DNA from: Streptomyces tricolor
GTDB lineage: Bacteria; Actinomycetota; Actinomycetes; Streptomycetales; Streptomycetaceae
Reading direction: 5' to 3'
Length of the DNA: 64,000 nt
Assembly: GCF_002155905.1 (NCBI RefSeq)
Contig: NZ_MUMF01000291.1
Span: forward strand, 1 to 64,000
Below, in pieces: positions 1 through 8,898 of this stretch (the first letter of the stretch is position 1; the number at the start of each line of letters is the position of its first letter). A program made the position numbers and the translations under genes. The notes under the pieces were generated by a model, which was not told the DNA's origin, did not search any database, and was given only the letters and a program-made list of their open reading frames with translations.

Positions 1-6
1 GTGGAG

Positions 7-50
7 CCGGGACCCGCCCGATCGTCGGGTGCGGGACGAGCGGGTCCCGG
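7..50 (-). terminator. Hairpin terminator after the GH12 gene
   Basis: A perfect 11-bp inverted repeat (CCGGGACCCGC at 7-17 and its complement at 40-50) with a 22-nt loop lies 15 nt beyond the stop codon of the endoglucanase gene. No T-run follows, which is usual for Streptomyces terminators. Confidence 0.6.
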
Positions 51-64
51 AGCGGGTGGGGGTG

Positions 65-1183
65 TCACGCGGTGGTGCAGGCGGTCCCGTTCAGGCTGAA
101 GCCGGCGGGCTTGGCGAAGGTGCCGCCGTAGCTGCCCTGGAACCCGAAGGACACCTGGCCGCCGGGCGCGATCTGCGCGTTGTGGGCGAGAGCGCTCGCC
201 GTGACCGCGCCGGAGGAGGGTGTCACGGTGGCGCCCCAGGCGCTGCTGATCTGCTGCCCGGACGGCAGGGTGAAGGCCAGCTTCCAGCCGTTGACGGGGG
301 AGGAGCCGGTGTTGGTGACGGTGACGTCGGCGGTGAAGCCGCCCGGCCAGACGTTCGTCGCGTACGCCACCTTGCAGGCCGTCGAGCCGCCGGAGCCGCC
401 GCTGCCGGTGTTGACGGTGGAGGAGAAGGAGTTCACGGCGAGGCCGGCGCCGTTCTGCCAGGGCTCGAAACCGGCCTGCACACTGGTCAGGTACCAGCTG
501 TCCTGCGCGAGCCCCCGGGAGACGGCCTGCCGGACGAAGTCCATGACGTCGAAGCTCCAGCTGGTGATCGCCGACGGCGCGACGAAGGACAGGACGTCGT
601 TGGAGCCGTTGTTCCCGGACCACACCTGCCACTGGCGCCCGGCCACGGTGGCGGTGCCGACCTGCGAGCCGACGGGCTGGACGGGACCCACCTTGTTGAA
701 CCAGACCATGATCTCCGTCCGGCTGACGCCGTCGGTGCGGGGCGTGGGGTCGAGCCAGATGTCGTACGCGGCGTCGTACACGGCGTTGCTCACGTACGTG
801 TACGAGATGCTGGTGGGCGCGCTGGAGATGGTGCCGAGCCGGGCCGGAAGGTTGGTTCCGGGCGAGCAGTTGGTGTAGTGGCAGCCGTTGAAGACGGACG
901 GGTACGACTTCGGGGCACCGTTCGTCGGCACCGAGCCGTCGGCCTGTGTGACGCGGAATCCGGAGTCGGTGACCGAGATGCACTGGGTGTCGCTGGTGCC
1001 CCAGCGGTTGTTCTGGACGACGTAGCGGTTCTGGATCGTCGTCGACCCGTACTGTTCGCAGATCGTGGTGTCGGCCTGCGCCGCCGGAGCGACGGTGAGC
1101 AGCGCCGCCAGCGCTGCCAGGGCGGTGAGGAGCACGCCCAGCAGGCCGCGCGTGCCACGGACATGGTGCTTGGACGGTCGCAT
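65..1183 (-). CDS. Secreted GH12 endoglucanase with C-terminal CBM2
   Basis: Hydrolyses beta-1,4-glucan (cellulose) outside the cell. The 372-residue product has a signal peptide (about 1-37, ending APAAQA), a GH12 jelly-roll domain (about 38-257), a short Gly/Ser linker (258-267) and a family 2 cellulose-binding module (268-372, with the expected surface Trp at 279, 300 and 316). E157 in RTEIMVW and E240 in AGFEPW are 83 residues apart, as are the nucleophile and acid/base of S. lividans CelB. The start at 1183 is chosen because GGAGAGGA precedes it by a few bases; an upstream ATG at 1198 and longer extensions lack this. The gene has its own promoter and three CebR-type operators upstream, so it should be repressed unless cello-oligosaccharides are present. 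The family call is strong; substrate range is inferred. Confidence 0.93.
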   Translation of the reverse strand: MRPSKHHVRGTRGLLGVLLTALAALAALLTVAPAAQADTTICEQYGSTTIQNRYVVQNNRWGTSDTQCISVTDSGFRVTQADGSVPTNGAPKSYPSVFNGCHYTNCSPGTNLPARLGTISSAPTSISYTYVSNAVYDAAYDIWLDPTPRTDGVSRTEIMVWFNKVGPVQPVGSQVGTATVAGRQWQVWSGNNGSNDVLSFVAPSAITSWSFDVMDFVRQAVSRGLAQDSWYLTSVQAGFEPWQNGAGLAVNSFSSTVNTGSGGSGGSTACKVAYATNVWPGGFTADVTVTNTGSSPVNGWKLAFTLPSGQQISSAWGATVTPSSGAVTASALAHNAQIAPGGQVSFGFQGSYGGTFAKPAGFSLNGTACTTA

Positions 1184-1215
1184 GCGGGTCCTCTCCATGA
1201 CGGTGGAGCACAGTG

Positions 1216-1255
1216 CGGGAGCGCTCCCATGTGCGCAGGGATGGGAGCGCTCCCA
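1216..1255 (-). promoter_or_regulatory. Two CebR-type operators in the GH12 leader
   Basis: CGGGAGCGCTCCCA at 1216-1229 and TGGGAGCGCTCCCA at 1242-1255, 26 bp centre to centre. The second is the exact 14-bp palindrome known as the CebR operator of streptomycete cellulase genes. Both lie downstream of the predicted transcription start and upstream of the ribosome-binding site, fitting repression by roadblock. Confidence 0.9.
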
Positions 1256-1274
1256 TTTCCCCCGTTGGGCTGGG

Positions 1275-1303
1275 ACTCTAGGGAGAGTCCATGTCCCTGA
1301 CAA
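1275..1303 (-). promoter_or_regulatory. Vegetative promoter of the GH12 gene
   Basis: On the minus strand TTGTCA (1303-1298) and TAGAGT (1280-1275) are 17 bp apart, close to the HrdB consensus. The predicted start point is near 1268, about 85 nt before the start codon. Confidence 0.65.
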
Positions 1304-1380
1304 GACTGAGGGCGGAGGAAGCGTCGAAGAACTTTCGAAGCCGCAGGTCGGAGCGGGGCGCCTGCGCGGCCGTCCCGCGC

Positions 1381-1394
1381 TGGGAGCGCTCCCG
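1381..1394 (-). promoter_or_regulatory. Third CebR-type operator
   Basis: TGGGAGCGCTCCCG, one mismatch from the palindrome. It lies about 80 bp upstream of the GH12 -35 box and 44 bp beyond the stop codon of the LacI gene. Confidence 0.75.
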
Positions 1395-1437
1395 AAGTGC
1401 CGGCCGAGTCACCGAGCGGCCGGTGCGGCAGCGCCTC

Positions 1438-2460
1438 TCAGGCCGAGTCGCGCACCACCAGCTCCGTACGGAGGATCACATGCCGCCACGCCACGGACGA
1501 CTCCTCGACCTCCTCCAGGAGCAGCCGGACCATGGCCCGCCCGATCTCCTCCAGCGGCTGCCGTACGGTGGTCAGCCGGGGCTGGGTCCGCTCGGCCAGC
1601 GGGAAGTCGTCGAAGCCGATGACGGCGACGTCCTCCGGCACCCGGCGGCCCGCCGCGCGCAGCGCCTGCAGGGCCCCGGCGGCCGTGGTGTCGGAGGCGG
1701 CGAGCACACCGTCGATCTCCGGATGCCGCTCGATCAGCCGTTCCATGGCGCGCCGGCCGCTCTCCTCGGTGAAATCGCCCTCGGCGACCCAGGACGGCAG
1801 CGCCTCCAGCCCGGCCTGGGCCAGGGCCTCGCGGTAGCCGCGCAGCCGGCACTGGGCGACGTACATGTCGAGCGGCCCGGTGATCGTGGCGATCGTCCGC
1901 CGGCCCGACTCCAGCAGGTGGGCGACCGCGCTGCGGGCACCGCCGACATTGTCCGCGTCGACGTAGCTGACGTGCTCGTCGGCCGAGCGGCGGCCCAGCA
2001 GGACCGTCGGCAGCCGGGCCTCGGCGAGCATGTCGGGCAGCGGATCGTCGGCGTGCACGGACATCAGCAGCACCCCGTCGACCCGGCCGCCGCGGGCGTA
2101 CTCCAGGAAGCGCCGCCGCTCGGGGTCCGAGCGGACCAGCGTCAGCAGCAGCTGCATCCCGGTGTCCGTCAGGGCGTCGCCGAGCGAGGTGACGATCTCC
2201 GAGAAGAACGGCTCCGCGAACATCCGCCAGTCCGGCTCCGTCATGACGAGCGCGACGGCGTCGGCGCGCCGTCCGGCGAGCGAGCGGGCCGCGAGATTGG
2301 GCACGTAGCCCAGTTCCGCGATGGCCTGCTGCACCACCCGGCGTGTCGACTCCTTCACGCCCGCCTCGTTGTTGACGACGCGGGAGACCGTGCCCCGGCC
2401 CACTCCGGCGTGAGCGGCCACCTCCTCCAGCGTCGGCGTGCCAGGACGCCGCTTGCCCAT
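1438..2460 (-). CDS. LacI-family regulator, CebR-like
   Basis: Probable repressor of the adjacent cellulase gene. The 340-residue protein has an N-terminal LacI helix-turn-helix (TLEEVAAHAGVGRGTVSRVV, about residues 10-30) with the hinge-region ARSLAG, then a periplasmic-binding-protein-like sensor domain to the end (VIGFDDFPLAERTQPRLTTV is the typical late motif). Length is normal for the family. The start ATG at 2460 has GGGGAGG five bases upstream; an ATG at 2484 would bury that site. It reads in the same direction as the GH12 gene 254 bp downstream, and the gap holds three copies of the CebR palindrome. Cellobiose or cellotriose as inducer follows from known CebR proteins and is not visible here. 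A minus-strand TAATAT at 2492-2487 could be its -10 box. Confidence 0.88.
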   Translation of the reverse strand: MGKRRPGTPTLEEVAAHAGVGRGTVSRVVNNEAGVKESTRRVVQQAIAELGYVPNLAARSLAGRRADAVALVMTEPDWRMFAEPFFSEIVTSLGDALTDTGMQLLLTLVRSDPERRRFLEYARGGRVDGVLLMSVHADDPLPDMLAEARLPTVLLGRRSADEHVSYVDADNVGGARSAVAHLLESGRRTIATITGPLDMYVAQCRLRGYREALAQAGLEALPSWVAEGDFTEESGRRAMERLIERHPEIDGVLAASDTTAAGALQALRAAGRRVPEDVAVIGFDDFPLAERTQPRLTTVRQPLEEIGRAMVRLLLEEVEESSVAWRHVILRTELVVRDSA

Positions 2461-3263
2461 GACCACCTCCCCCCACGAGATCACCGATATTACGGGGCAC
2501 GCGACGGCGGGCGCACAGCATGTCTTCGGCCGAACGCGGGGCGGGCGGCGCGGCGTATACGATCACCGCCGGACCGGAGCGCGAGGGGTGCGGGGACGAC
2601 CGGTGGACGCGGCCGGACTGCCCGACCGGACAGACCACGGTTCCATGCCGCACAGGGTTCGCACGCCGCCGGCGCCGAGGCTGTGCAGCGGCGCGCAGCG
2701 CCCGCGAGGTCGCCACGCTCGGTACGGTCTCCGGCGCCCACCTGGTCGCGCCGACCGCCGCCGGCGCCCGGACGGAGGCCGGCATGGACGATCCTGGCTG
2801 CTCCGCCACCGCCTGCGGGCCGCTGGAGTGCACCCCGGGGGGCGGATTCGCCCGGGCCGTCGCACCGCCGGGTGAGCGCGTCCGCGTCCGGATCCGGTGC
2901 CCGGTGTCGCCCGGGCGGAGGCCCTCCGTACGGCATGGACGATCCCGGCTGCTCCGCCACCGCCCGCGGGTCGCCGGAGTGCACCCCGGGGGGCGGGTCC
3001 GCCTGGGCCGTCGCACCGCCGGGTGAGCGCGTCCGCGTCCGGATCCGGTGCCCGGCGTGGTGCCGTCCGTGCCTCGGTCCGCGGGAGCCCTGGCCGGCCT
3101 GCCGGGGCAGCGGTTCGTCGCCCAGGTCGCCTTGCCGTAGCTGCCGGGCCGACTCTTCGCGCACACCAGGCACCGCGCAGGACCGGGCGCGCCCAGTTCG
3201 CGGTCCCCGCCTTCGCCCCCCATGACGCCGCCGCACCGTCGCGCGCCCCCGGCCCGGTCCGCG
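2461..3263. other. Long gene-poor gap before the phosphatase gene
   Basis: About 800 bp between the LacI gene and the end of the phosphatase gene. It holds a pair of 122-bp direct repeats (listed separately). No frame on either strand gives a recognisable protein. The best coding-like stretch is on the minus strand from an ATG at 3223, where about 50 codons have high GC at third positions and encode three Cys, but it lacks a clear ribosome-binding site and then loses coding character. Confidence 0.5.
2783..3055. repeat. Two 122-bp direct repeats
   Basis: 2783-2904 and 2934-3055 are the same sequence with seven substitutions, at a period of 151 bp. Each copy begins CATGGACGATCC and ends GGATCCGGTGCCCGG. 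The last 45 bp are identical in both. The substitutions are mostly transitions and do not favour silent positions in any frame, so there is no sign of a conserved peptide. Confidence 0.9.
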
Positions 3264-6050
3264 TCAGAGTTCCATGAAGTCGAACAGGGCCGACGGATCC
3301 GGTTCCGGGACGCTGTCCAGCGTCTGCTCCGCCCAGATGACCTTGCCCCGCGCCGCGTAGCGGGTCCCCCAGATGTCCGCGAACTGGGAGACCAGGAACA
3401 GACCGCGGCCTCCCTCGTCGGTGGTGGCCGCGCGGCGCAGCCGGGGCGAGGTGTTGCTGCCGTCCGACACCTCGCAGACCAGGGTGCGGCCCAGCAGCAG
3501 CCTGACCCGCACGGGCGGAGCGCCGTAGCGGAGGGCGTTGGTGAGCAGTTCGCTGAGGATCAGCTCCGTGGCGAACGCCGTCCCCTCCAGCCCCCAGTCG
3601 GCGAGCCGTCGGCTCACCTCCCGGCGCACCCGGGGCACGGCCTCGACGTCGAACGGGACGTCCCAGGTCGCCACGCACGAGGGGGCGAGCAGCCGGGTCC
3701 GGGCGACCAGCAGCGCCACGTCGTCCCGGGGGTGCAGGGGCAGCATCGTCTCCACCAGGGCCCGGCAGGTCTCCTCCGGCGTCCGGTCCGGATGGGCGAT
3801 GGCCGCGGAGAGCATCGCCAGGCCCTCGTCGATGTCCCGTCCGCGGTTCTCGATCAGGCCGTCCGTGAACAGGACGAGACGGCTGCCCTCGGGCAGGTCC
3901 AGCTCACCGGACTCGAAGGGATGCCCGCCCACGCCCAGCGGCGGCGAGAGGGGAAGGTCGGGGAAGGTCACCCTGCCCTCGGGGTCCACCACGGCGGGTG
4001 CGAGGTGCCCGGCGCGGGAGAGCGTGCAGTGCCCGCCGACCGGATCGTAGATGGCGTAGAGGCAGGTGGCCCCGGTCAGCGGCACCCGGTCGTCGTCGGC
4101 GGTCGCGGACTGCGTGTCCAGCCGGGTCACCATCTCGTCGAGGTGGCCGAGCAGCTCGTCCGGGGCCAGGTCCAGCGAGGAGAAGTTCAGTACGGCCGTA
4201 CGCAGCCGCCCCATGGTCACCGCGGCCTGCAACCCGTGCCCCACGATGTCACCCACGACCAGGGCCACCCGGAAACCGGGCAGCGGGATGACGTCGAACC
4301 AGTCGCCGCCCACACCCGAGCGCGCCGGCAGATAGCGCGAGGCGATCTCCAGCGCGTCCTGCTCCGGCAGGCCCAGCGGCAGCAGGTTGCGCTGCAGCGT
4401 CACCGCCAGCTCGTGCTCGCGGGAGTACCGGCGCGCGTTGTCGATCGCGACGGCGGCCCGGGCCACCAGCTCCTCGGCCACGGCGACGTCCTCCTCGTCG
4501 AACGGGAGAGCGCCCGCACCACGCCAGAGGTTGACCATGCCGAGGACCACCCCGCGAGCCCGCAGCGGCACCGCGATCAGCGAGTGGATGCCGTAGTCCA
4601 GCGCCCGCTGGGCACCCTCGGGGTCCTGCGCCCGCCAGTCCTGGGCGGTGTGCAGGTCGGGCACCAGGACGGCCTTGCCCCGGCGCAGGGCCGCCACCAT
4701 CGGCGTGTCGGCCATCACGAACCGGATCACATCGCCCACCGGCTGCAAAGGATGCCCGCTCTGCGACGCGCGCAGCGCGGTACGACGCATCTCGCGCACC
4801 GCGCTCGACGGCTCCTGGCCGCGCAGCACGGAGTCGAGGAGTTCCACGGTGACGAAGTCGGCCATCCGGGGGACCGCCACCTCGGACAGCTCCTCCGCCG
4901 TACGCTGCACGTCGAGTGTGGTGCCGATCCGCACGCCCGCCTCGTACAGGAAGGACAGCCGGCCCCGCGCCACCTCGGCCTGGCCGGACAGCGCCTGCAG
5001 CTCCGTGGTGTCACGGAAGGTGGCGACCAGCCCCTGAACGCCGCCGAACGGGGCGGTGGGCCGGATGTTCACCGCCAGCAGCCGGTCCCCGGCCGGGATC
5101 ACCTCGTCGGTCGCCGTCTCCTCCGACTCCAGCAACCGCGTGAGCCGCGGCCCCAGCCCCAGCTCCCGCACCTGCCGCTGGTCGACGTCCCCGGGCAGGT
5201 CCAGCAGCCGCTGCGCCTCGTCGTTGGCGAGCCGGACCCGCCCGTCGCCGCCGACGATCAGCACCCCTTCGCGCACGGCGTGCAGCACCGCGTCGTGGTG
5301 CTCGTACATCCGGGTCATCTCGGCCGGCCCCAGCCCGTGGGTCTGCCGCAGCAGGCGGCGGCTGACCAGAGCCGCGCCGCCGGTCGCCAGGACGAGCGCC
5401 CCCGCCGCCGCGCCGAGCAGCAGCGGCAGCTGCCGGTGCAGCACATGGCCCACGTTGGCGTACTGGATCCCGGCGGTGACCATGCCGACCACACGCCTGC
5501 TCGCGTCCGTCACCGGGACGACCGCGCGGACGGCGTCGGTCGGCCGGCCGTGGAACGTCTCGGTGAACGCCTCACCCGCGGCGGCCCGGCCGACGCCCTG
5601 GGCCTTCGTGCCGATCAGGGCGGGATCGGGGTCGGTGAGGCGGACGCCGTGCTTGTCCAGGACGCTGATGAAATCGACGCCGGCGCCCTTCTGCGCCTGC
5701 TCCGCGGCCGGCTGCAGCCGGGCCGTCGGATCCGGCGACCGCAGCGCGAGCGCCGTCCCGGGGGCGTGCGCGAACGCCTCCGCCGCGGCCAGGGACCGGT
5801 CCGCGGCGCTGCGCTCGGCGTCGTAGAGCCCCTGCACCACCAGGGCGGCGGACGCCACCGCGACCAGCAGCAGCATGATCAGCGCCTGGAGCACGAACAC
5901 CTGCGCGGCGAGCGTGCGGACGCTCAGGGACGACGAGAGGCGGCGTCCGCGTGACGGCCAGGGCCTTCGTCTACGGGACGGATCGGATGACCCACGTGTG
6001 CCGGGCGGCGGCGCCGCGCTCGCCCATGGCCAGCGGGAACGTCCGCTCAT
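3264..6050 (-). CDS. Membrane sensor PP2C/SpoIIE phosphatase with PAS, GAF and anti-sigma-type ATPase
   Basis: Likely a multidomain stress switch combining an RsbU-like phosphatase and an RsbW-like kinase domain. In 928 residues: a first membrane helix (about 45-68), an extracytoplasmic sCache-like sensor (about 70-215), a second helix (about 218-240), PAS (about 255-365), GAF (about 370-555), PP2C/SpoIIE (about 565-785, metal-site motifs GGDWFDV, VGDIVGHG, FTDGLIE and RDDVALLV) and a C-terminal HATPase_c domain (about 797-915, with LTNALRYG and GGRGLFLV). The ATG at 6050 is the only upstream start in frame; GGGAG abuts it, so the true start may differ. It is divergent from a second PP2C gene. 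Partner anti-sigma factors are not in the window. Confidence 0.9.
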   Translation of the reverse strand: MSGRSRWPWASAAPPPGTRGSSDPSRRRRPWPSRGRRLSSSLSVRTLAAQVFVLQALIMLLLVAVASAALVVQGLYDAERSAADRSLAAAEAFAHAPGTALALRSPDPTARLQPAAEQAQKGAGVDFISVLDKHGVRLTDPDPALIGTKAQGVGRAAAGEAFTETFHGRPTDAVRAVVPVTDASRRVVGMVTAGIQYANVGHVLHRQLPLLLGAAAGALVLATGGAALVSRRLLRQTHGLGPAEMTRMYEHHDAVLHAVREGVLIVGGDGRVRLANDEAQRLLDLPGDVDQRQVRELGLGPRLTRLLESEETATDEVIPAGDRLLAVNIRPTAPFGGVQGLVATFRDTTELQALSGQAEVARGRLSFLYEAGVRIGTTLDVQRTAEELSEVAVPRMADFVTVELLDSVLRGQEPSSAVREMRRTALRASQSGHPLQPVGDVIRFVMADTPMVAALRRGKAVLVPDLHTAQDWRAQDPEGAQRALDYGIHSLIAVPLRARGVVLGMVNLWRGAGALPFDEEDVAVAEELVARAAVAIDNARRYSREHELAVTLQRNLLPLGLPEQDALEIASRYLPARSGVGGDWFDVIPLPGFRVALVVGDIVGHGLQAAVTMGRLRTAVLNFSSLDLAPDELLGHLDEMVTRLDTQSATADDDRVPLTGATCLYAIYDPVGGHCTLSRAGHLAPAVVDPEGRVTFPDLPLSPPLGVGGHPFESGELDLPEGSRLVLFTDGLIENRGRDIDEGLAMLSAAIAHPDRTPEETCRALVETMLPLHPRDDVALLVARTRLLAPSCVATWDVPFDVEAVPRVRREVSRRLADWGLEGTAFATELILSELLTNALRYGAPPVRVRLLLGRTLVCEVSDGSNTSPRLRRAATTDEGGRGLFLVSQFADIWGTRYAARGKVIWAEQTLDSVPEPDPSALFDFMEL

Positions 6051-6394
6051 CTCCCTTTTCTAGCACTGGACCTCCGTGCTCGGCGACCGGTGTGCCCGCG
6101 GATGGCGCAGGCACCGTGAACGTCCTGCGAGACGCCCCCTGCGCACGCGGGGCGCGCACCACCAGCGCAGGGCGCCCACCGCCGCTCCGGCGCGCTCCTG
6201 ACGCCGATGGCCGGGGCGCGGTCATCAGGCTTGGCGCCCCCGCGTCGCGCCCGGCGGGGAGGGTCGCGCGCGGCTTCCCGCCCCGCACTCCCCGGCCGTG
6301 GTGGAACATGCCGTGGAGTGGAGCAATCGTTGGCGCGTCGCCGCGCGGCCGACCAGGCTGGACGTCTTGTCGAGTTGCCGTGACAGGAGTCCGT
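6051..6394. other. Divergent intergenic region between two phosphatase genes
   Basis: 344 bp that must hold the promoters of both phosphatase genes. No strong -35/-10 pair, operator palindrome or small gene was found. Confidence 0.4.
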
Positions 6395-7591
6395 GTGCGC
6401 AGACCACGTATGCCGAAACCTGGACATACCGGTCGGGAGCCGGAGGACGGCGCCGGTGCGCGGACGCAGTTGCCGGCGCCTCCGGCGTGGATGCGGTGGC
6501 TACCGGTCCTGTACGTCGCGGCCCTCCTGCTGCTGGAGCCGGCGACGCCGGTGGAGTGGCCGGTGAGCTTCGTGCTGATCGCCCTGCCCCTGGTCGCCGC
6601 CTTCGCCCACGGACCGGCCGTCGTCGCCGGCACCACGGTGTTCGCCATCGTCATGGAAGGCGTCCTGGCCGGCACCCCGTGCTGCGCGGGCCGCTCGGTC
6701 GGCTACCTGTGGGACCGCCACTACGTCGCCGCCTACGTCTGCACCGCTCTGGTGGGCGTCCTCGGCACGATCCTCGCCGCGCACCGCACGCACCGGGAGC
6801 GCACCCTGGCCGACGTCCGGTTCGTGGCCGACATCGCCCAGCGGGTCCTGCTGAGACCGGTCCCGCACCGGATCGGCAGTCTACAGCTGGAGAGCCTCTA
6901 CCTGTCCGCCGCGGCGGAGGCCCGCATCGGCGGCGACCTCTACGAGGCCGTCCCCACCCGGTACGGGGTCCGGCTGCTCATCGGCGACGTCCGGGGCAAG
7001 GGCCTGCTCGCGGTGGAGACGGCCGCGGCCCTGCTCGGCGCGTTCCGCGAGGCGGCGCACGACGAGCCCGATCTGCCCGCGCTGGCCGACCGGGTGGAGA
7101 CCAGCATGGACCGCAGGGCGGCACTGCTGGGCGGAGGCGAGGTGGGCGAGCGGTTCGTCACCGCGGTGTTCGCCGAGATCCCCGCCGAGGAGCCGCTGGT
7201 CCGCGTCGTCAACTGCGGCCATCCGCCCCCCGTCCGCATCCGGGACGGACAGGCGCGGGAACTGGACAGCGGCCGTTCGGCTCCGCCGCTCAACCTCGGC
7301 ATGCTGGTCGGGGAGCCGTACCACGTCGACACCTACTCCTTCCGGCCCGGCGACCAGCTCCTGCTGTACACGGACGGCATCACGGAGACGCGCGACGCGG
7401 ACGGCGCCTTCTACCCCCTGCTCCAGCGCCTCCGTGCCTGGTGCTCGCTGCCGCCCCGGGAGCTGCTGGAGCGGCTCCATCATGATCTGATGGCCTACAG
7501 CGGCGACCGGCTGGAGGACGACATCGCGGCGCTCGCCGTCTGCCTCCCCGCCCACGCGCCCTCCGTTCCGCCGCCGTCCCCGGCCGGATGA
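6395..7591 (+). CDS. Membrane PP2C/SpoIIE-type serine phosphatase
   Basis: 398 residues. The N-terminal third is hydrophobic with four or five membrane helices (about 27-135). After a linker comes a complete SpoIIE/PP2C domain (about 150-390) with the acidic metal-site motifs IGGDLYEAV, IGDVRGKG, LYTDGITE and EDDIAALAV. The family dephosphorylates anti-anti-sigma factors. The GTG at 6395 is chosen because AGGAG (6385-6389) sits five bases upstream; an in-frame ATG at 6410 is the alternative. There is no visible ligand-binding domain, so the membrane part itself or a partner must sense the signal. It is divergent from the large phosphatase at 3264-6050. Confidence 0.88.
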   Translation: MRRPRMPKPGHTGREPEDGAGARTQLPAPPAWMRWLPVLYVAALLLLEPATPVEWPVSFVLIALPLVAAFAHGPAVVAGTTVFAIVMEGVLAGTPCCAGRSVGYLWDRHYVAAYVCTALVGVLGTILAAHRTHRERTLADVRFVADIAQRVLLRPVPHRIGSLQLESLYLSAAAEARIGGDLYEAVPTRYGVRLLIGDVRGKGLLAVETAAALLGAFREAAHDEPDLPALADRVETSMDRRAALLGGGEVGERFVTAVFAEIPAEEPLVRVVNCGHPPPVRIRDGQARELDSGRSAPPLNLGMLVGEPYHVDTYSFRPGDQLLLYTDGITETRDADGAFYPLLQRLRAWCSLPPRELLERLHHDLMAYSGDRLEDDIAALAVCLPAHAPSVPPPSPAG

Positions 7592-7725
7592 GCCGGGCCT
7601 CGGCTCAGCAGACGGTGCGGGCGGCCGGAAACCGTCCGGGCCCGGCCGTACCCGCCGCCACGCCTCGCCGGTGTCCGTGCACCCGCACCCGCACGCGCGC
7701 GCCCCGCCGTCGCCGCGCGGCTTCG

Positions 7726-7920
7726 TCACCGCGTGGGGGCGAAGAGCCCCGCGCACGGCAGATCGACCAGGAACTCGTCCGCCCCGTCCGCCGCGCGCAC
7801 CGGAACCAGGTCCGGTGCGCGGCCGACGGCTCGCTCCGCGCCCACCCGGTGCACCAGCGTCCCGAAGAGCGTCCGCCGGGCCCGTGACCGGGCGCGCCGG
7901 TCCTCGCCCCGGGCCCGCAT
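7726..7920 (-). CDS. Small hypothetical protein
   Basis: 64 codons, ATG to TGA. The case for coding is composition: most third positions are G or C, and the C-terminal half (residues about 18-64) looks like a folded protein with alternating hydrophobic residues, ending CAGLFAPTR. There is no strong ribosome-binding site, only a G-run about 6 bases upstream. It may instead be the degraded end of a longer gene. I do not recognise a family. It lies beyond the methyltransferase terminator on the same strand. Confidence 0.35.
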   Translation of the reverse strand: MRARGEDRRARSRARRTLFGTLVHRVGAERAVGRAPDLVPVRAADGADEFLVDLPCAGLFAPTR

Positions 7921-7994
7921 CGTCGCCCCCGGATCCGTGTCCCGCACGCCGTACGGCCGCCGCCTCAAGCACCCCTGCGCGCACGCAGAGCCAC

Positions 7995-8025
7995 GGGCCG
8001 CCGTCACAGGGAAGGACGGCGGCCC
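7995..8025 (-). terminator. Hairpin terminator after the methyltransferase gene
   Basis: Perfect 11-bp stem GGGCCGCCGTC (7995-8005) and GACGGCGGCCC (8015-8025) with a 9-nt loop, 36 nt beyond the stop of the methyltransferase gene. Confidence 0.75.
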
Positions 8026-8060
8026 GGGGCAGGCGGGGGCGCGGACGGGCGCGGCACCGG

Positions 8061-8849
8061 TCAGGGGATGCGGGCGACCCCCGCGTAGATGCCGCTGCCC
8101 TCCGGTTCCGCGTCCGCGGCCGAGGCGCTCCACTCCGTGGCCGTCACCAGGCCGGGCGGCACGAGGTCGAGGCCGTCGAAGAAGCGCTCCACCTCCGCGC
8201 GCGACCGGAATGCGAGCTGGATGCCGCCCTTGGCGTACTCGGCGGTGACCTGTGCGGCGAGTTCCGGATACAGGTCGGACGCGGCGTGCGACAGCACCAG
8301 GTAACTGCCTGGGGGCAGCGTGTCGACCAGCCTGCGGACGATCCCGTGGGCGTCCTGCTCATCGGTGATGAAGTGCATCAGCGCGATCAGCGACAGCGCC
8401 ATCGGGCGGGTGAAGTCCAGGACCTGCCGGGCGTGCCGGACGATGGACTCCGGCTGCCGCACATCGGCCTGGACGTAGTCGGTGACCCCCTCGGCGCTGC
8501 TGACCAGCAGGGCCTCGGCGTGGCGCAGGACGATGGGGTCGTTGTCGGTGTAGACGACCTTCGCCGACGGGACGATGCCCTGCACGATCTGGTGGAGATT
8601 GGGCTGGGTGGGGATGCCCGTGCCGATGTCCAGGAACTGGTCGATGCCCTGCGCGGCGAGCCAGGCCGCGGCCCGGTGCATGAACGCACGGTTCTGCCGT
8701 GCCGCGTCCCTCGCCTCGGCCGGCAGCCGCTCGCCCACGGCCTCGTCGATCGGGTAGTTGTCCTTGCCGCCCAGCAGCCAGTCGTAGACCCGCGCGGGAT
8801 GCGCCTTGCTGGTGTCGATCGCCAGGGGCGACGGTGACTCGGTCGTCAT
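8061..8849 (-). CDS. SAM-dependent methyltransferase, DUF574 type
   Basis: 262 residues, normal for the actinobacterial S-adenosylmethionine methyltransferase family often annotated DUF574 (methyltransf_19). The opening IDTSKAHPARVYDWLLGGKD is the family signature. FLDIGTGIP is the SAM-binding loop, followed by VVYTDNDPIVL (acidic ribose-binding end of strand 2), and VARIP closes the protein. Start ATG at 8849 has GGAG five bases upstream; the open frame continues further but without signals. The substrates of this family are largely unknown and the neighbours give no hint. Confidence 0.88.
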   Translation of the reverse strand: MTTESPSPLAIDTSKAHPARVYDWLLGGKDNYPIDEAVGERLPAEARDAARQNRAFMHRAAAWLAAQGIDQFLDIGTGIPTQPNLHQIVQGIVPSAKVVYTDNDPIVLRHAEALLVSSAEGVTDYVQADVRQPESIVRHARQVLDFTRPMALSLIALMHFITDEQDAHGIVRRLVDTLPPGSYLVLSHAASDLYPELAAQVTAEYAKGGIQLAFRSRAEVERFFDGLDLVPPGLVTATEWSASAADAEPEGSGIYAGVARIP

Positions 8850-8898
8850 GACAACTCCGGTGCGCGGATGAGCGGTTCGGGCAGTGAGTTCGATCATC

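Noticed and set aside
2784-2906. A short plus-strand peptide starting MDDPGCSATA, repeated in the second copy
   Set aside because: Substitutions between copies change amino acids as often as not and no ribosome-binding site precedes either ATG.
2490-3236. A 248-codon minus-strand frame across the 122-bp repeats
   Set aside because: The two repeat copies fall in different relative frames (151-bp period is not a multiple of three) and no third-position bias runs through the frame, so it is unlikely to be a gene.
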